Both the position numbers and the translations under genes were made by a program. The notes below the pieces were generated by a model that did not search any database, was not told where the DNA came from, and saw nothing but the letters and a program-made list of their open reading frames with translations. Of a stretch of DNA of 64,000 bases, positions 8,607-16,891 are shown piece by piece (the first letter of the stretch is position 1; every line of letters starts with the position of its first letter). The stretch is from Pelagadaptatus sp034112445 (GTDB lineage: Bacteria; Pseudomonadota; Gammaproteobacteria; Pseudomonadales; Cellvibrionaceae). The stretch lies in contig JAWUVI010000021.1 in NCBI GenBank assembly GCA_034112445.1, forward strand, positions 1 through 64,000, written 5' to 3'.

Positions 8607-9578
8607 ATGACAATTCCTTTTTGGACTCAATTACAACACTCGCAGGTTCGTAATCTTGCGTGGTGTATTCTCTCACCAGCTTTAATTAAAGACACTCATA
8701 GCGATATACACATCGTTAACGTACAACTTAATGCAGAAATTCGTGATTGGCTGCTCGAGCTTGATAATAATCCAGAATCGCTTATCAACTGGATTGACGC
8801 ATTATCCAGCCCAAGACTGGGACATAAGTTCGAACATTATTGGCGCTTCTATTGGGCTTCTATAGGAGATCAAGACGACCAACGATTCAATATTCAAATC
8901 AATACTGACGAGCGCACTATTGGTGAACTGGATGCCCTGCTCTATTACCAAAACACTCGCATAGAGCACATTGAACTGGCCGTAAAATTTTACTTGGGCT
9001 ACACCGACATCAATACGAATTTGACGCTCTGGATGGGGCCAAATACTAATGACCGACTCGATTTAAAAACTCAACAAATGCAAAACAAACAACTCGCTTT
9101 ACTGGAACGTGACCAATCAGGAATACCTGATGAATGGAATTACAAACGTGTTGAGAAAAAACTGATTCTTAAAGGCCGATTATTTTATCCTCTCATGTCC
9201 ACCAGGAAACAACATGGAACGCAAACGCCTAAACCATTAATAGCCAGTAATACTCATCTACAAGCATGGTGGTTGCGAGGAACCGAAGCCGATAATTTAA
9301 TGGATGGAGAGTATTGGTGTTTACTTAATCGATCAGAGTGGTTTGCCCCATTAATACTTCCTGCTGAAACCGAACGAGTAATTAGTAGAGATGAAATAAT
9401 CAACGCAATACAAAATCATTTCCAGAGTGCGTCACACCCGATTATTGCCATTAAACTGGCCATTATTACTGATTCAAAAAACGTCAATCACCCAACTTTT
9501 CACGAAGAAACCGAACGTATTTTGTTAGTTCATAACCAATGGCCCAATGCACACGACAAACCAAGACCAATTACATAA
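8607..9578 (+). CDS. DUF1853 family protein
   Basis: 323-residue cytoplasmic protein of the DUF1853 family. The family marks are VRNLAWCILSPAL near the N-terminus, LGHKFEHYWRFYW around residue 72, and RTIGELDALLYY followed by IEHIELAVKFYLG around residues 105-132. The ELD and E-x-AVK pattern is reminiscent of the PD-(D/E)XK nuclease fold, but I would not assign an activity. It is divergent from nadK and its stop is 6 bases from the end of the convergent CNB-rhodanese gene. Confidence 0.85.
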   Translation: MTIPFWTQLQHSQVRNLAWCILSPALIKDTHSDIHIVNVQLNAEIRDWLLELDNNPESLINWIDALSSPRLGHKFEHYWRFYWASIGDQDDQRFNIQINTDERTIGELDALLYYQNTRIEHIELAVKFYLGYTDINTNLTLWMGPNTNDRLDLKTQQMQNKQLALLERDQSGIPDEWNYKRVEKKLILKGRLFYPLMSTRKQHGTQTPKPLIASNTHLQAWWLRGTEADNLMDGEYWCLLNRSEWFAPLILPAETERVISRDEIINAIQNHFQSASHPIIAIKLAIITDSKNVNHPTFHEETERILLVHNQWPNAHDKPRPIT

Positions 9579-9584
9579 AAACGA

Positions 9585-10754
9585 TCAATTGGGTGTTATT
9601 AACTCACCGGTGCCAGCTTTAACAACGCCATTATGGACAATATAATCTTGCTGGGTCCATAAACTTACTTTATCTGTTGCTGGAATTGCCGCTAAGCCAC
9701 CTTTTAACGCCACACCACTAATATTTTGCTCTTGCAGTAAATAAGACGCCGCCTGACTTCTATTGCCCGTATTACAATAAATTAAATAATTCTGATCACT
9801 CGATAATGAGAGGCTTTTTAACCGTAAAAGGTGTAATGGAATATTAATGGATTTATGCAAATGGCCTAATTGATATTCGGCCTCAGTACGTACATCAATA
9901 ACAATGTTCGAATCCATCTGCAAGCGCCACTGTGGCCAATTGATACTAAACGACTTGGGCTCTTTGAGCAGCTCAATAAAATCATTTTTACGCAGAACCA
10001 TAAGAACGCCATCCGATGACATAGTCACTGAAGCATTCCTGACTTTTTCATACACCAATGCATCTTCACCAAAACATCGCCCAACAAAAATATCGGCGAC
10101 GAGTTGAGGCTCATCTTTCTCATGAGTGCGGCGAGTGACTTGCGCACAACCCTCTTTTATAAAATAGCATTGATCACCATATTCTCCCTGCCTAATAATA
10201 ACTTCACCGCTTTCCACCGAAAGCGGATCAATACGTTGATATATCTTACCCATATTAGTTGGGGGAACCTTAAGGAATAAGTTGGACTTTAATAGGCCGC
10301 TCATCCAATCCGCGTCTTCATCAAGGTTGCGATCGAAAGCTATATCAAGCAATAAAAACTCGGCAACTTGACTCCAAGTAAGGAGTTGATCAAATCGATC
10401 ACAATTAAAACTCACCAAACTACAATCTTCTAAGGCCTTAGCAGTACAAATACGTGGCTGATCATCACAAATAGGTAAAAGACCATCATGCGCTTGGATG
10501 CATTGAGTCGTGCCGTCACTGAAGGATAGTTGCACGGAGCCACTGAGCAAAAAATAGTGATTTCCATCAAATTGCCCTGCTGTAAATAACGTATCGCCAG
10601 TAAACAACCAGTGCTCTTGCATCTCAGACATCAATGACTCTATATGTGCAGGTAGCATTGTTTGAATAGGCTGCAATGATCGCAGCTGCGATAAATCGAC
10701 ACTAAAGTCCTTGGGCTTTAAGTGTTCTAGAGGTGTTGTGACTGAAGAACTCAT
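9585..10754 (-). CDS. Double cyclic-nucleotide-binding domain plus rhodanese protein
   Basis: 389-residue cytoplasmic protein with three parts. Residues about 25-150 and 155-275 each resemble a cyclic nucleotide-binding domain; the second is clearer (VIIRQGEYGDQCYFIKEG, then FGEDALV). Residues about 285-375 form a rhodanese domain with VIDVRTEAEY and the active loop CNTGNRS, whose Cys327 is the sulfur-carrying residue. There is no DNA-binding helix-turn-helix, so it is unlikely to be a CRP-type regulator; a ligand-gated sulfurtransferase is one inference. Its ATG overlaps the stop of the PLP-enzyme gene by one base (TAATG), which points to coupled translation. Confidence 0.88.
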   Translation of the reverse strand: MSSSVTTPLEHLKPKDFSVDLSQLRSLQPIQTMLPAHIESLMSEMQEHWLFTGDTLFTAGQFDGNHYFLLSGSVQLSFSDGTTQCIQAHDGLLPICDDQPRICTAKALEDCSLVSFNCDRFDQLLTWSQVAEFLLLDIAFDRNLDEDADWMSGLLKSNLFLKVPPTNMGKIYQRIDPLSVESGEVIIRQGEYGDQCYFIKEGCAQVTRRTHEKDEPQLVADIFVGRCFGEDALVYEKVRNASVTMSSDGVLMVLRKNDFIELLKEPKSFSINWPQWRLQMDSNIVIDVRTEAEYQLGHLHKSINIPLHLLRLKSLSLSSDQNYLIYCNTGNRSQAASYLLQEQNISGVALKGGLAAIPATDKVSLWTQQDYIVHNGVVKAGTGELITPN

Positions 10755-11770
10755 TATAGAGCTGACTCCTTTTCAATATGCATATTAAATCCTCTGCGCC
10801 CCTGAAGACCTCCCGTATGGAGAGCAACCACACTATCACCAGCCTGCCAATAATCAGACTTAGCTAGGCGTGCAATTGCGTACATCATTTTACCGGTATA
10901 AACAGGATCAAGGAGAATGCCTGTGGCTTCGGTAAAGTCTTGCATAAATCTCAACAAATCATCGTTTATTTTTGCATAGCCACCGCAATGACCATCAAAT
11001 TGAATATCCCAATCCACACGACCATTAGTATCTGTTGCGCTATCAACATCCGAAAACAAAGACGGCCTCCCATTAACCTCGTCTTTTATTGAGGGTTTTA
11101 AGGCCGAAAAGCCTAGCAGCCGGTAGGATTTTTCATTTGATATTGATGCCGTGTTAATCAACCCAGTTAAAGTTGTTCCGGTTCCACAGGGCAAGCATAT
11201 TGTGGCTTTTTCCGGAGCAGAACTCTGAATCACGCTCATTAGCTCGCCACAAAACAAACGGCCATATTCACCGCCCCCCCCTTCTGGAATCACATAGGAA
11301 TGAGGGTCTTTGGCTAGAATCTTTTGTACCACGGATGAATCTTGCTTAAGTAGATAATCTTTTCGTGACACAAAAATCAACTCCATCCCCCATGCTTGGC
11401 AATCCATTAAGGTGGCTGTAAGAGTGGCTGGAGACCAACCCCGAACGATGCCAATAGTGGGAATTTGTAACACGTGCCCCGCAGCTGCTAGTGCATGTAA
11501 ATGGTTAGACCAAGCCCCACCAAAACTTAATAATGAATTTGCTGAATTTCGTTTAGCTTGCTGTAGATGGCCCCACAATTTATAAATTTTATTGCCAGAT
11601 ACGTCTTTATCAATCAGATCATCACGTTTTATAAAAAAGCGAATGCCTTTTTGATTTAATGCTTTCCAGGGAGTTTCAACTAGAGGACAAACGTTCGCTA
11701 TATCAGCAATATCGAGTTGCAGCAAAGACTTAAGCGATGATTGATTAAGGTAAGGGCTCAGCGCTTCCAT
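10754..11770 (-). CDS. PLP-dependent ACC deaminase/D-cysteine desulfhydrase-like enzyme
   Basis: 338 residues, fold-type II PLP enzyme. The family pattern PLVETPW, FFIKRDDLI, SGNKIYKLWGHL with the Schiff-base lysine in GNK (Lys61 from this start), SFGGAWSNHLHALAAAG and the phosphate-binding CGTGTT is complete. The usual GNKxRKL has a tyrosine in place of arginine here. Substrate choice (1-aminocyclopropane-1-carboxylate, D-cysteine or another amino acid) cannot be settled by eye; the rhodanese partner next door would suit a sulfur-releasing D-cysteine desulfhydrase, an inference. The ATG at 11770 lies 2 bases after the preceding stop; an in-frame TTG at 11776 is the alternative. Confidence 0.88.
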   Translation of the reverse strand: MEALSPYLNQSSLKSLLQLDIADIANVCPLVETPWKALNQKGIRFFIKRDDLIDKDVSGNKIYKLWGHLQQAKRNSANSLLSFGGAWSNHLHALAAAGHVLQIPTIGIVRGWSPATLTATLMDCQAWGMELIFVSRKDYLLKQDSSVVQKILAKDPHSYVIPEGGGGEYGRLFCGELMSVIQSSAPEKATICLPCGTGTTLTGLINTASISNEKSYRLLGFSALKPSIKDEVNGRPSLFSDVDSATDTNGRVDWDIQFDGHCGGYAKINDDLLRFMQDFTEATGILLDPVYTGKMMYAIARLAKSDYWQAGDSVVALHTGGLQGRRGFNMHIEKESAL

Positions 11771-11772
11771 TC

Positions 11773-13062
11773 TCAATGGCTCTTATGCAATTCACATCGA
11801 TCTGTTTCACCGATCAACCAATCCGAAGGGTTTTCAACTCTAGGGACTGGTTTACCGCAATGCACAGCACCTTCAACAAACGAATGGCAAACAGGATTGC
11901 CATAGCTTTCTAGCCATTCAAGGTAAAGCCGTTTGCTGACTCCACATTTATCCGCGACAAATTGATGTCGATCTGCTAAAAATTCTGGGATTTCATCCAC
12001 GCTAATAGCCATGTGTCCAGCACCTGGCTGATAGGAAACAAAGTTGATATCGTTTTCACTGAGCTTTTCAAGCAATTGATTGCCACTATTAGCAAGTAGC
12101 TCATTTTTTTCGATTTGAGCCTTCTTAATTTCCTCCAACAGGTTTTCTTGTTGAGTTTCTCGGTACATCAGCTCAACTTCTTTAATTTTGAGTTGCTCTT
12201 TAAGCTCTGCAGTTGCCGCGCTCACTTGAACTTCTAGATCAGTCTCATAACCTTTGCGTAAATCATTTAACTCGCCTTCACCCGTGTTTTGAGCTTTAGC
12301 CAACTTATGCTCAAAGTACTCTCGTAAACCTTCTATTTTGGTGGCCTGTCCGTCTATGATTTCTTTTAGCTCATGGTTTTTAGTGAGCTCAACTTGTAGT
12401 TGGGTTTGCATTTCTTCCAAGGTACAGCGAGCCTTATGGATGTGAGCTTGAAATTTGTTTTTGAGCGATTGACTGTGAGCTTCATGCTTTTCAGATTGCG
12501 ATGACAGCCTTAACTTATTCTCTCTTTGGATTTCATCACAGCGCTTTTGTAATTGTGATAATGCTTGGCTATGACCGGAATTTTGAACAGAAACAGATGG
12601 CGAAACGCTATCTTCTGGTTGAGGGGGAACTTCATCTTCAATAAAGCCCATTCGGTTAGCTTTAATTGACGCTTTAATACCGCCAAAATGAATACCTGCG
12701 GCATCCATTTCAGGATCCCATAGTTTTTGCTGGTGCCATTCGATACAGCATTGGCTACGACACGCCAGCCGGATAGCACCAGCGCCTAGATCAGGGCCCT
12801 TTGATGAATTTTCAGCCAATTGTTGCAATGGAATATTCCAACGCTTATCCGCAAAGCCTTCCTCATCAAAGCTAATGTAAAAAAACACGGCTGATTTGAC
12901 TAATAATTGCCCCGTCAACTGTACAAAGACAGCCTCAACGTTTTTACTGCTAAGCTCAGGCATAGGAGCAAAGCCATCTAAAATCGCTTCAAATTCAGAA
13001 TACAGCATTTCCCGTGAGACTTTATTGTCTTCAAAGATTAGAACTGCCGTTAGGTCTTGCAT
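11773..13062 (-). CDS. Long coiled-coil protein of unknown function
   Basis: 429 residues. I do not recognise a named family. The N-terminal 130 residues form a globular region (LTAVLIFEDNKVSREMLYSE, then an acidic FYISFDEEGFAD segment). Residues about 165-330 are a continuous charged coiled coil, and the last 90 residues form a second small domain with cysteines and histidines (CHSFVEGAVHCGKPV, DRCELHKSH), perhaps metal-binding. No membrane segment. The ATG at 13062 is chosen over an upstream extension because GGAAA precedes it and the upstream residues overlap the divergent kinase promoter. It heads the three-gene minus-strand set with the PLP enzyme and CNB-rhodanese gene. Confidence 0.8.
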   Translation of the reverse strand: MQDLTAVLIFEDNKVSREMLYSEFEAILDGFAPMPELSSKNVEAVFVQLTGQLLVKSAVFFYISFDEEGFADKRWNIPLQQLAENSSKGPDLGAGAIRLACRSQCCIEWHQQKLWDPEMDAAGIHFGGIKASIKANRMGFIEDEVPPQPEDSVSPSVSVQNSGHSQALSQLQKRCDEIQRENKLRLSSQSEKHEAHSQSLKNKFQAHIHKARCTLEEMQTQLQVELTKNHELKEIIDGQATKIEGLREYFEHKLAKAQNTGEGELNDLRKGYETDLEVQVSAATAELKEQLKIKEVELMYRETQQENLLEEIKKAQIEKNELLANSGNQLLEKLSENDINFVSYQPGAGHMAISVDEIPEFLADRHQFVADKCGVSKRLYLEWLESYGNPVCHSFVEGAVHCGKPVPRVENPSDWLIGETDRCELHKSH

Positions 13063-13064
13063 GT

Positions 13065-13094
13065 TTGGTTTCCATATTGGGTCTTGGGTATAAT
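13065..13094 (+). promoter_or_regulatory. Candidate promoter of the histidine kinase gene
   Basis: TTGGTT (13065-13070), an 18-base spacer and a perfect TATAAT (13089-13094) lie 32 bases before the kinase ATG, in the 64-base gap between divergent genes. Sequence match only. Confidence 0.4.
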
Positions 13095-13126
13095 AATAAC
13101 CGTCATTTACACAGCTCAGAATACTT

Positions 13127-14587
13127 ATGATACATGACCTAATCATCCGCGCCAGTGAAAGCTATGCCATTGATTTCAATCAACTAACATTGGCCATTAT
13201 TTTTTTATTGATCATTATCATCATAATTTCTCAAGCAAGTCGTTTAAAGCATAAAAAGAACAGAAATTACCTACAATTAACCCAAAAAGAGTTAGAACAA
13301 AGAATTACTGAAAGAACTGAAAAGTTGCGCACATTGAACAGTCAACTATACAGTGAAATAGAAAAGCACAAAGACACTGAAATGCTACTAAGCAACACTC
13401 GAAACTACCTCAGTAGCATCATCAACTCCATGCCCTCTATATTAATAGGGGTAACGGCCAATGGCTTTATTACGCACTGGAATACCGCTGCGCAAGATGC
13501 CACCCAAATCAGTGAAGAAAATGCTCTTGGAAAGTATTTACTGGATGTTTATCCCACTATTCCGGTAACACTAACCGCCATTAAAGAAACGATAGACACT
13601 AGAATGCCTCGTCTTACAGAAAATATTCAAGAAGGCCACGGTAGCCATACCCATAATACCGACTTAACAATTTACCCTTTGGTTAAAGGCGAAATGACAG
13701 GTGCCGTTATTCGCTTAGATGATGTAACCATGCGGGTTAGGGTTGAGAATATGATGATTCATAATGAGAAAATGATGTCGCTTGGTGAACTTGCCGCAGG
13801 CATGGCGCATGAAATAAACAATCCCCTAAGTGCGATGATCAATAGCGTCCAAAACATTCAACGTCGTACATCAGATAGTCTCCCCGCCAACCGAGAAACC
13901 GCCGCAAAACACGGCATGAAAATAGAACAAATCCGCAACTATCTGAGCGACAGGGAAATATTTAAATTTTTAGACTCTATCCGTGAAGCAGGTGACAGAG
14001 CAGCACGTATCGTTACCAACATGCTCGAGTTCTCGCGTAACAACAATAAAAACCACGAACTCATAGATATTATCAAGTTAACCGAGCACGCACTGGAACT
14101 TGCTGGAAACTCTTTTGAACTGAAAACCCCTGATGGCTGCTATAAAATTAATGTCATAACAGAGTTCGAAACAAACATACCCGCATTCAAGTGTTCAGCA
14201 CCAGAGCTGCAGCAAGTTATTCTTAATTTATTGCACAATGCCTGCCAAGCATTTACCGACACCAAATGGCCAGATTACAAGCACAACTCTTATGCTAACG
14301 CCGCTACGCCTAAAGTCCCTACTATCACTCTACGATTGTATCAATGGGATAACAATATTTGCATAGAGGTAGAAGACAACGGCAATGGCATGCCAGAAAG
14401 TGTCCGACGCCACGTATTTGAGCCTTTCTATACAACCAAAGAAGTTGGCAAAGGGACAGGTCTAGGCTTATCAGTAACTTATTTTATTGTTACAGAGCAC
14501 CATGAAGGAACAATTGATGTTGAGTCGACACCCGGTGAAGGTACAAACTTCATCGTCACCTTGCCAATGAATTCAACCAAGCAATAA
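13127..14587 (+). CDS. PAS-domain sensor histidine kinase
   Basis: 486-residue inner-membrane protein. One hydrophobic segment (about 20-40, very isoleucine-rich) is followed by a coiled-coil linker, a PAS domain (about 90-200), a dimerisation helix with the phospho-acceptor His228 in MAHEINNPLSAM, and a catalytic ATPase domain with N-box NLLHNACQAF, G1 box VEDNGNGMPE, F-box FEPFYTTKE and G2 box GTGLGLSV. All motifs are intact, so it should be active. With almost no periplasmic part, the signal is probably sensed in the cytoplasm or membrane. There is no response regulator or receiver domain next to it, so its partner is encoded elsewhere. Confidence 0.95.
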   Translation: MIHDLIIRASESYAIDFNQLTLAIIFLLIIIIIISQASRLKHKKNRNYLQLTQKELEQRITERTEKLRTLNSQLYSEIEKHKDTEMLLSNTRNYLSSIINSMPSILIGVTANGFITHWNTAAQDATQISEENALGKYLLDVYPTIPVTLTAIKETIDTRMPRLTENIQEGHGSHTHNTDLTIYPLVKGEMTGAVIRLDDVTMRVRVENMMIHNEKMMSLGELAAGMAHEINNPLSAMINSVQNIQRRTSDSLPANRETAAKHGMKIEQIRNYLSDREIFKFLDSIREAGDRAARIVTNMLEFSRNNNKNHELIDIIKLTEHALELAGNSFELKTPDGCYKINVITEFETNIPAFKCSAPELQQVILNLLHNACQAFTDTKWPDYKHNSYANAATPKVPTITLRLYQWDNNICIEVEDNGNGMPESVRRHVFEPFYTTKEVGKGTGLGLSVTYFIVTEHHEGTIDVESTPGEGTNFIVTLPMNSTKQ

Positions 14588-14704
14588 ACCGATTCAACCG
14601 TCTCCTCTTAACGACATTTTCAATTCGATCGTTTTGACCTAGGCTTTGGACTTAATTATAACTAGGTGGAAATAGCCATGATGGACTTCAACTTCTGTGG
14701 TCTT

Positions 14705-15208
14705 TTAGAGTGTGTGATAATTGCCATTCAAATAGACTAGTGGATTAATTTTTTCTATATCACCTTCAGTCTCATTAACCAGTACTCGGTCTATCCGGCC
14801 AATAAGGATGCCATGAGTGCCATAATCGATCATTTCATCGCGTGTACACATAAAACACGCCAGTGCACTTTCTAAGTAGGGCTCTGTTGCTGACATATTC
14901 CAATCGCCCAGTTCGAAACGGGACAAACCGGAATCACCAAAAGCACATCGATTTGATATTTCTTCGTGTTCGGCAGAGAGTAAATTAATACAAAATTTTG
15001 AATTAGGTAACTGTAAAGCCTCATAAACTCGAGTGTCTTCATTAATACACACCAACAAAGAAGCCGGTGAATCGGAGACGGACGTCACTGAAGTGGCCGT
15101 CATCGCGCATGGCTCACCGTTGGCATCACTAGCGGTTATAACACACACACCAGAAGCTAAACGGCGCATGCCTTCTTTCATTGCCTGTCCTATATCCACT
15201 ACTTTCAT
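14705..15208 (-). CDS. Flavin reductase-like (FMN-binding) protein
   Basis: 167 residues of the HpaC/RutF-type flavin reductase domain family. The pattern RRLASGVCVITASD, AMTATSVTSVS, LLVCINEDTRVYEAL and FCINLLSAEH, then a late YGTHGILIGRID strand, matches the split-barrel FMN-binding fold. Such proteins commonly supply reduced flavin to a monooxygenase, but no monooxygenase gene is nearby. The ATG at 15208 has AGG 4 bases upstream. It is convergent with the kinase gene (117 bases apart, no clear terminator) and divergent from trmA. Confidence 0.9.
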   Translation of the reverse strand: MKVVDIGQAMKEGMRRLASGVCVITASDANGEPCAMTATSVTSVSDSPASLLVCINEDTRVYEALQLPNSKFCINLLSAEHEEISNRCAFGDSGLSRFELGDWNMSATEPYLESALACFMCTRDEMIDYGTHGILIGRIDRVLVNETEGDIEKINPLVYLNGNYHTL

Positions 15209-15283
15209 AAACCTACCTAACCACTCATGTTAATAAATACTTAATCTAGACGAACTCAAGATTCATTTTAGCTTGTATAAAGT

Positions 15284-15289
15284 TATAAT
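15284..15289 (+). promoter_or_regulatory. trmA: Possible -10 box for trmA
   Basis: A perfect TATAAT lies in the 137-base divergent gap, 56 bases before the trmA start. No good -35 partner was found at 16-18 bases, so this is tentative. Confidence 0.25.
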
Positions 15290-15345
15290 GATTCAAAATT
15301 AATGACCCATCCGAATTTATTTTAAAAGATAACGAATAACATGCC

Positions 15346-16434
15346 ATGTCAGTAGATCAAATACAGCCAAACCAATATCAAACTCAGCTCTATGAGAAAT
15401 ACGACAGAATAAAGAGTCAATTTTCAGACTTTGATTTACCAGAAATTGAAGTTTATGAATCACCCGATGCATTTTATCGCATGCGCGCTGAGTTTAAAAT
15501 CTGGCACGAAGGTGATGCCTCACATTATGCGATGTACAAACCAGGTGAATACAGAAAGCCTTTTATTGTGGATGAGTTTCCGGTTGCCAACAAACACATT
15601 AATAACTTAATGCCACTTTTGTTAGACGCTATTAATTCAAACAATATTATTCGAAACCGTTTATTCCAAGCTGAATTTCTAACCAGCCAAACCAACGATA
15701 CAGTCATTACTTTAATTTACCACAAGGCTTTAGACGAAGAATGGCAAGAGGCTGCAACAGATTTATCTGATTTACTTAATGCAAACATTATTGGTCGGAG
15801 CAAAAAACAAAAACTTGTTATTGGCCGTGATTACGTAGAAGAAACCTTAACAGTTGAAAATAAACCTTATTATTATCAACAGGTTGAGGCTAGCTTTACC
15901 CAGCCTAACGCTGCTGTATGTGAAAAAATGCTGGATTGGGCCGTTAACTCAATAAAAGATAAAAATCGTGATTTTTTAGAACTCTACTGTGGCAACGGTA
16001 ATTTTACCGTTCCTCTGTCACTTAATTTCCGTCAAGTTCTTGCCACAGAAATTTCTAAAACATCGGTTAAATCTGCGACTCATAATTTTGAAAAGAATAA
16101 CATTGAAAATGCCAAAGTCGTTCGAATGTCGAGTGAAGAGTTTTCTGATGCAATGGATAGTGTTCGAGAGTTCAGACGATTAGAAGGCATTAATTTAACC
16201 GAATATGACTTCTCTACTGTTTTGGTCGATCCACCAAGAGCAGGTTTAGATGAACATACAGAACAAATGGTTTGCCGCTTTGATACCATTCTTTATATTT
16301 CATGCAACCCAGATACTCTCTATAAAAATCTAGAGCGCATTTGCGCAAGCCATAAAATCATACGATTTGCTCTATTTGATCAGTTTCCTTACACATCCCA
16401 TATTGAATGCGGGGTTGTATTAAGTAAAAGGTAA
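15346..16434 (+). CDS. trmA: tRNA (uracil-5-)-methyltransferase
   Basis: Makes 5-methyluridine at position 54 of tRNA from S-adenosylmethionine. 362 residues, the usual TrmA length (E. coli 366). FYRMRAEFKIWH is near the N-terminus; the SAM-binding motif FLELYCGNGNFTVPL lies around residue 210; VDPPRAGLDEH and the catalytic Cys320 in ISCNP follow. There is no N-terminal TRAM domain or iron-sulfur cysteine set, which separates it from the rRNA enzymes RlmC and RlmD. Its stop lies one base from the end of the convergent DUF2489 gene. Confidence 0.96.
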   Translation: MSVDQIQPNQYQTQLYEKYDRIKSQFSDFDLPEIEVYESPDAFYRMRAEFKIWHEGDASHYAMYKPGEYRKPFIVDEFPVANKHINNLMPLLLDAINSNNIIRNRLFQAEFLTSQTNDTVITLIYHKALDEEWQEAATDLSDLLNANIIGRSKKQKLVIGRDYVEETLTVENKPYYYQQVEASFTQPNAAVCEKMLDWAVNSIKDKNRDFLELYCGNGNFTVPLSLNFRQVLATEISKTSVKSATHNFEKNNIENAKVVRMSSEEFSDAMDSVREFRRLEGINLTEYDFSTVLVDPPRAGLDEHTEQMVCRFDTILYISCNPDTLYKNLERICASHKIIRFALFDQFPYTSHIECGVVLSKR

Positions 16435-16435
16435 C

Positions 16436-16891
16436 TTAACTGAATTCTTTCAAAACTCGCAGGCTCGCATCAATAATAAATTCTTGGTGATCTTTTTCGA
16501 GTTTCAGTCTTTCATTATCGAAGGTTAATTTTTTCTTTATAGGTAATGTTTTCCACGCTTCCAAAACAGGGATATGCGCCGTAGCTTCTGCTAACAAATG
16601 AAACGGCTTATAACTATCTCGATAATGTTCAGCCCCTTCAAGAGAATCTAGTAAGACACTTATTCGAATCGCACCTTCGGTAAAACTTAATTGCTTATCG
16701 AGCAATCCTTGGGCGAGTATTTGTATGCTTTTAATTCTGCGTTGAGTTTGTTCCTGCGCAGCATCATCAATTATCTGCTGCGCTGCAATATTACGCTTTT
16801 TAAGCTGTTCAACTCGATATAAATAATGGGCAGCAACCACACTAAGAACTAAAATAATAACCACTGCCAGCCAAAATAATACTCCCATCAT
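16436..16891 (-). CDS. DUF2489 membrane-anchored protein
   Basis: 151 residues. One N-terminal transmembrane helix (about 4-24) followed by a helical soluble domain with the DUF2489-type core (RIKSIQILAQGLLDKQL, then GAIRISVLLD). Function unknown. The tandem ATGATG start overlaps the rmuC stop codon (ATGA), so it is translated with rmuC and may be linked to it; that link is an inference. Confidence 0.8.
   Translation of the reverse strand: MMGVLFWLAVVIILVLSVVAAHYLYRVEQLKKRNIAAQQIIDDAAQEQTQRRIKSIQILAQGLLDKQLSFTEGAIRISVLLDSLEGAEHYRDSYKPFHLLAEATAHIPVLEAWKTLPIKKKLTFDNERLKLEKDHQEFIIDASLRVLKEFS

Noticed and set aside
14588..14704. A weak inverted repeat (6-bp arms) as terminator between the kinase and flavin reductase genes
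   Set aside because: The arms are short, the loop is about 19 bases and there is no T-run.
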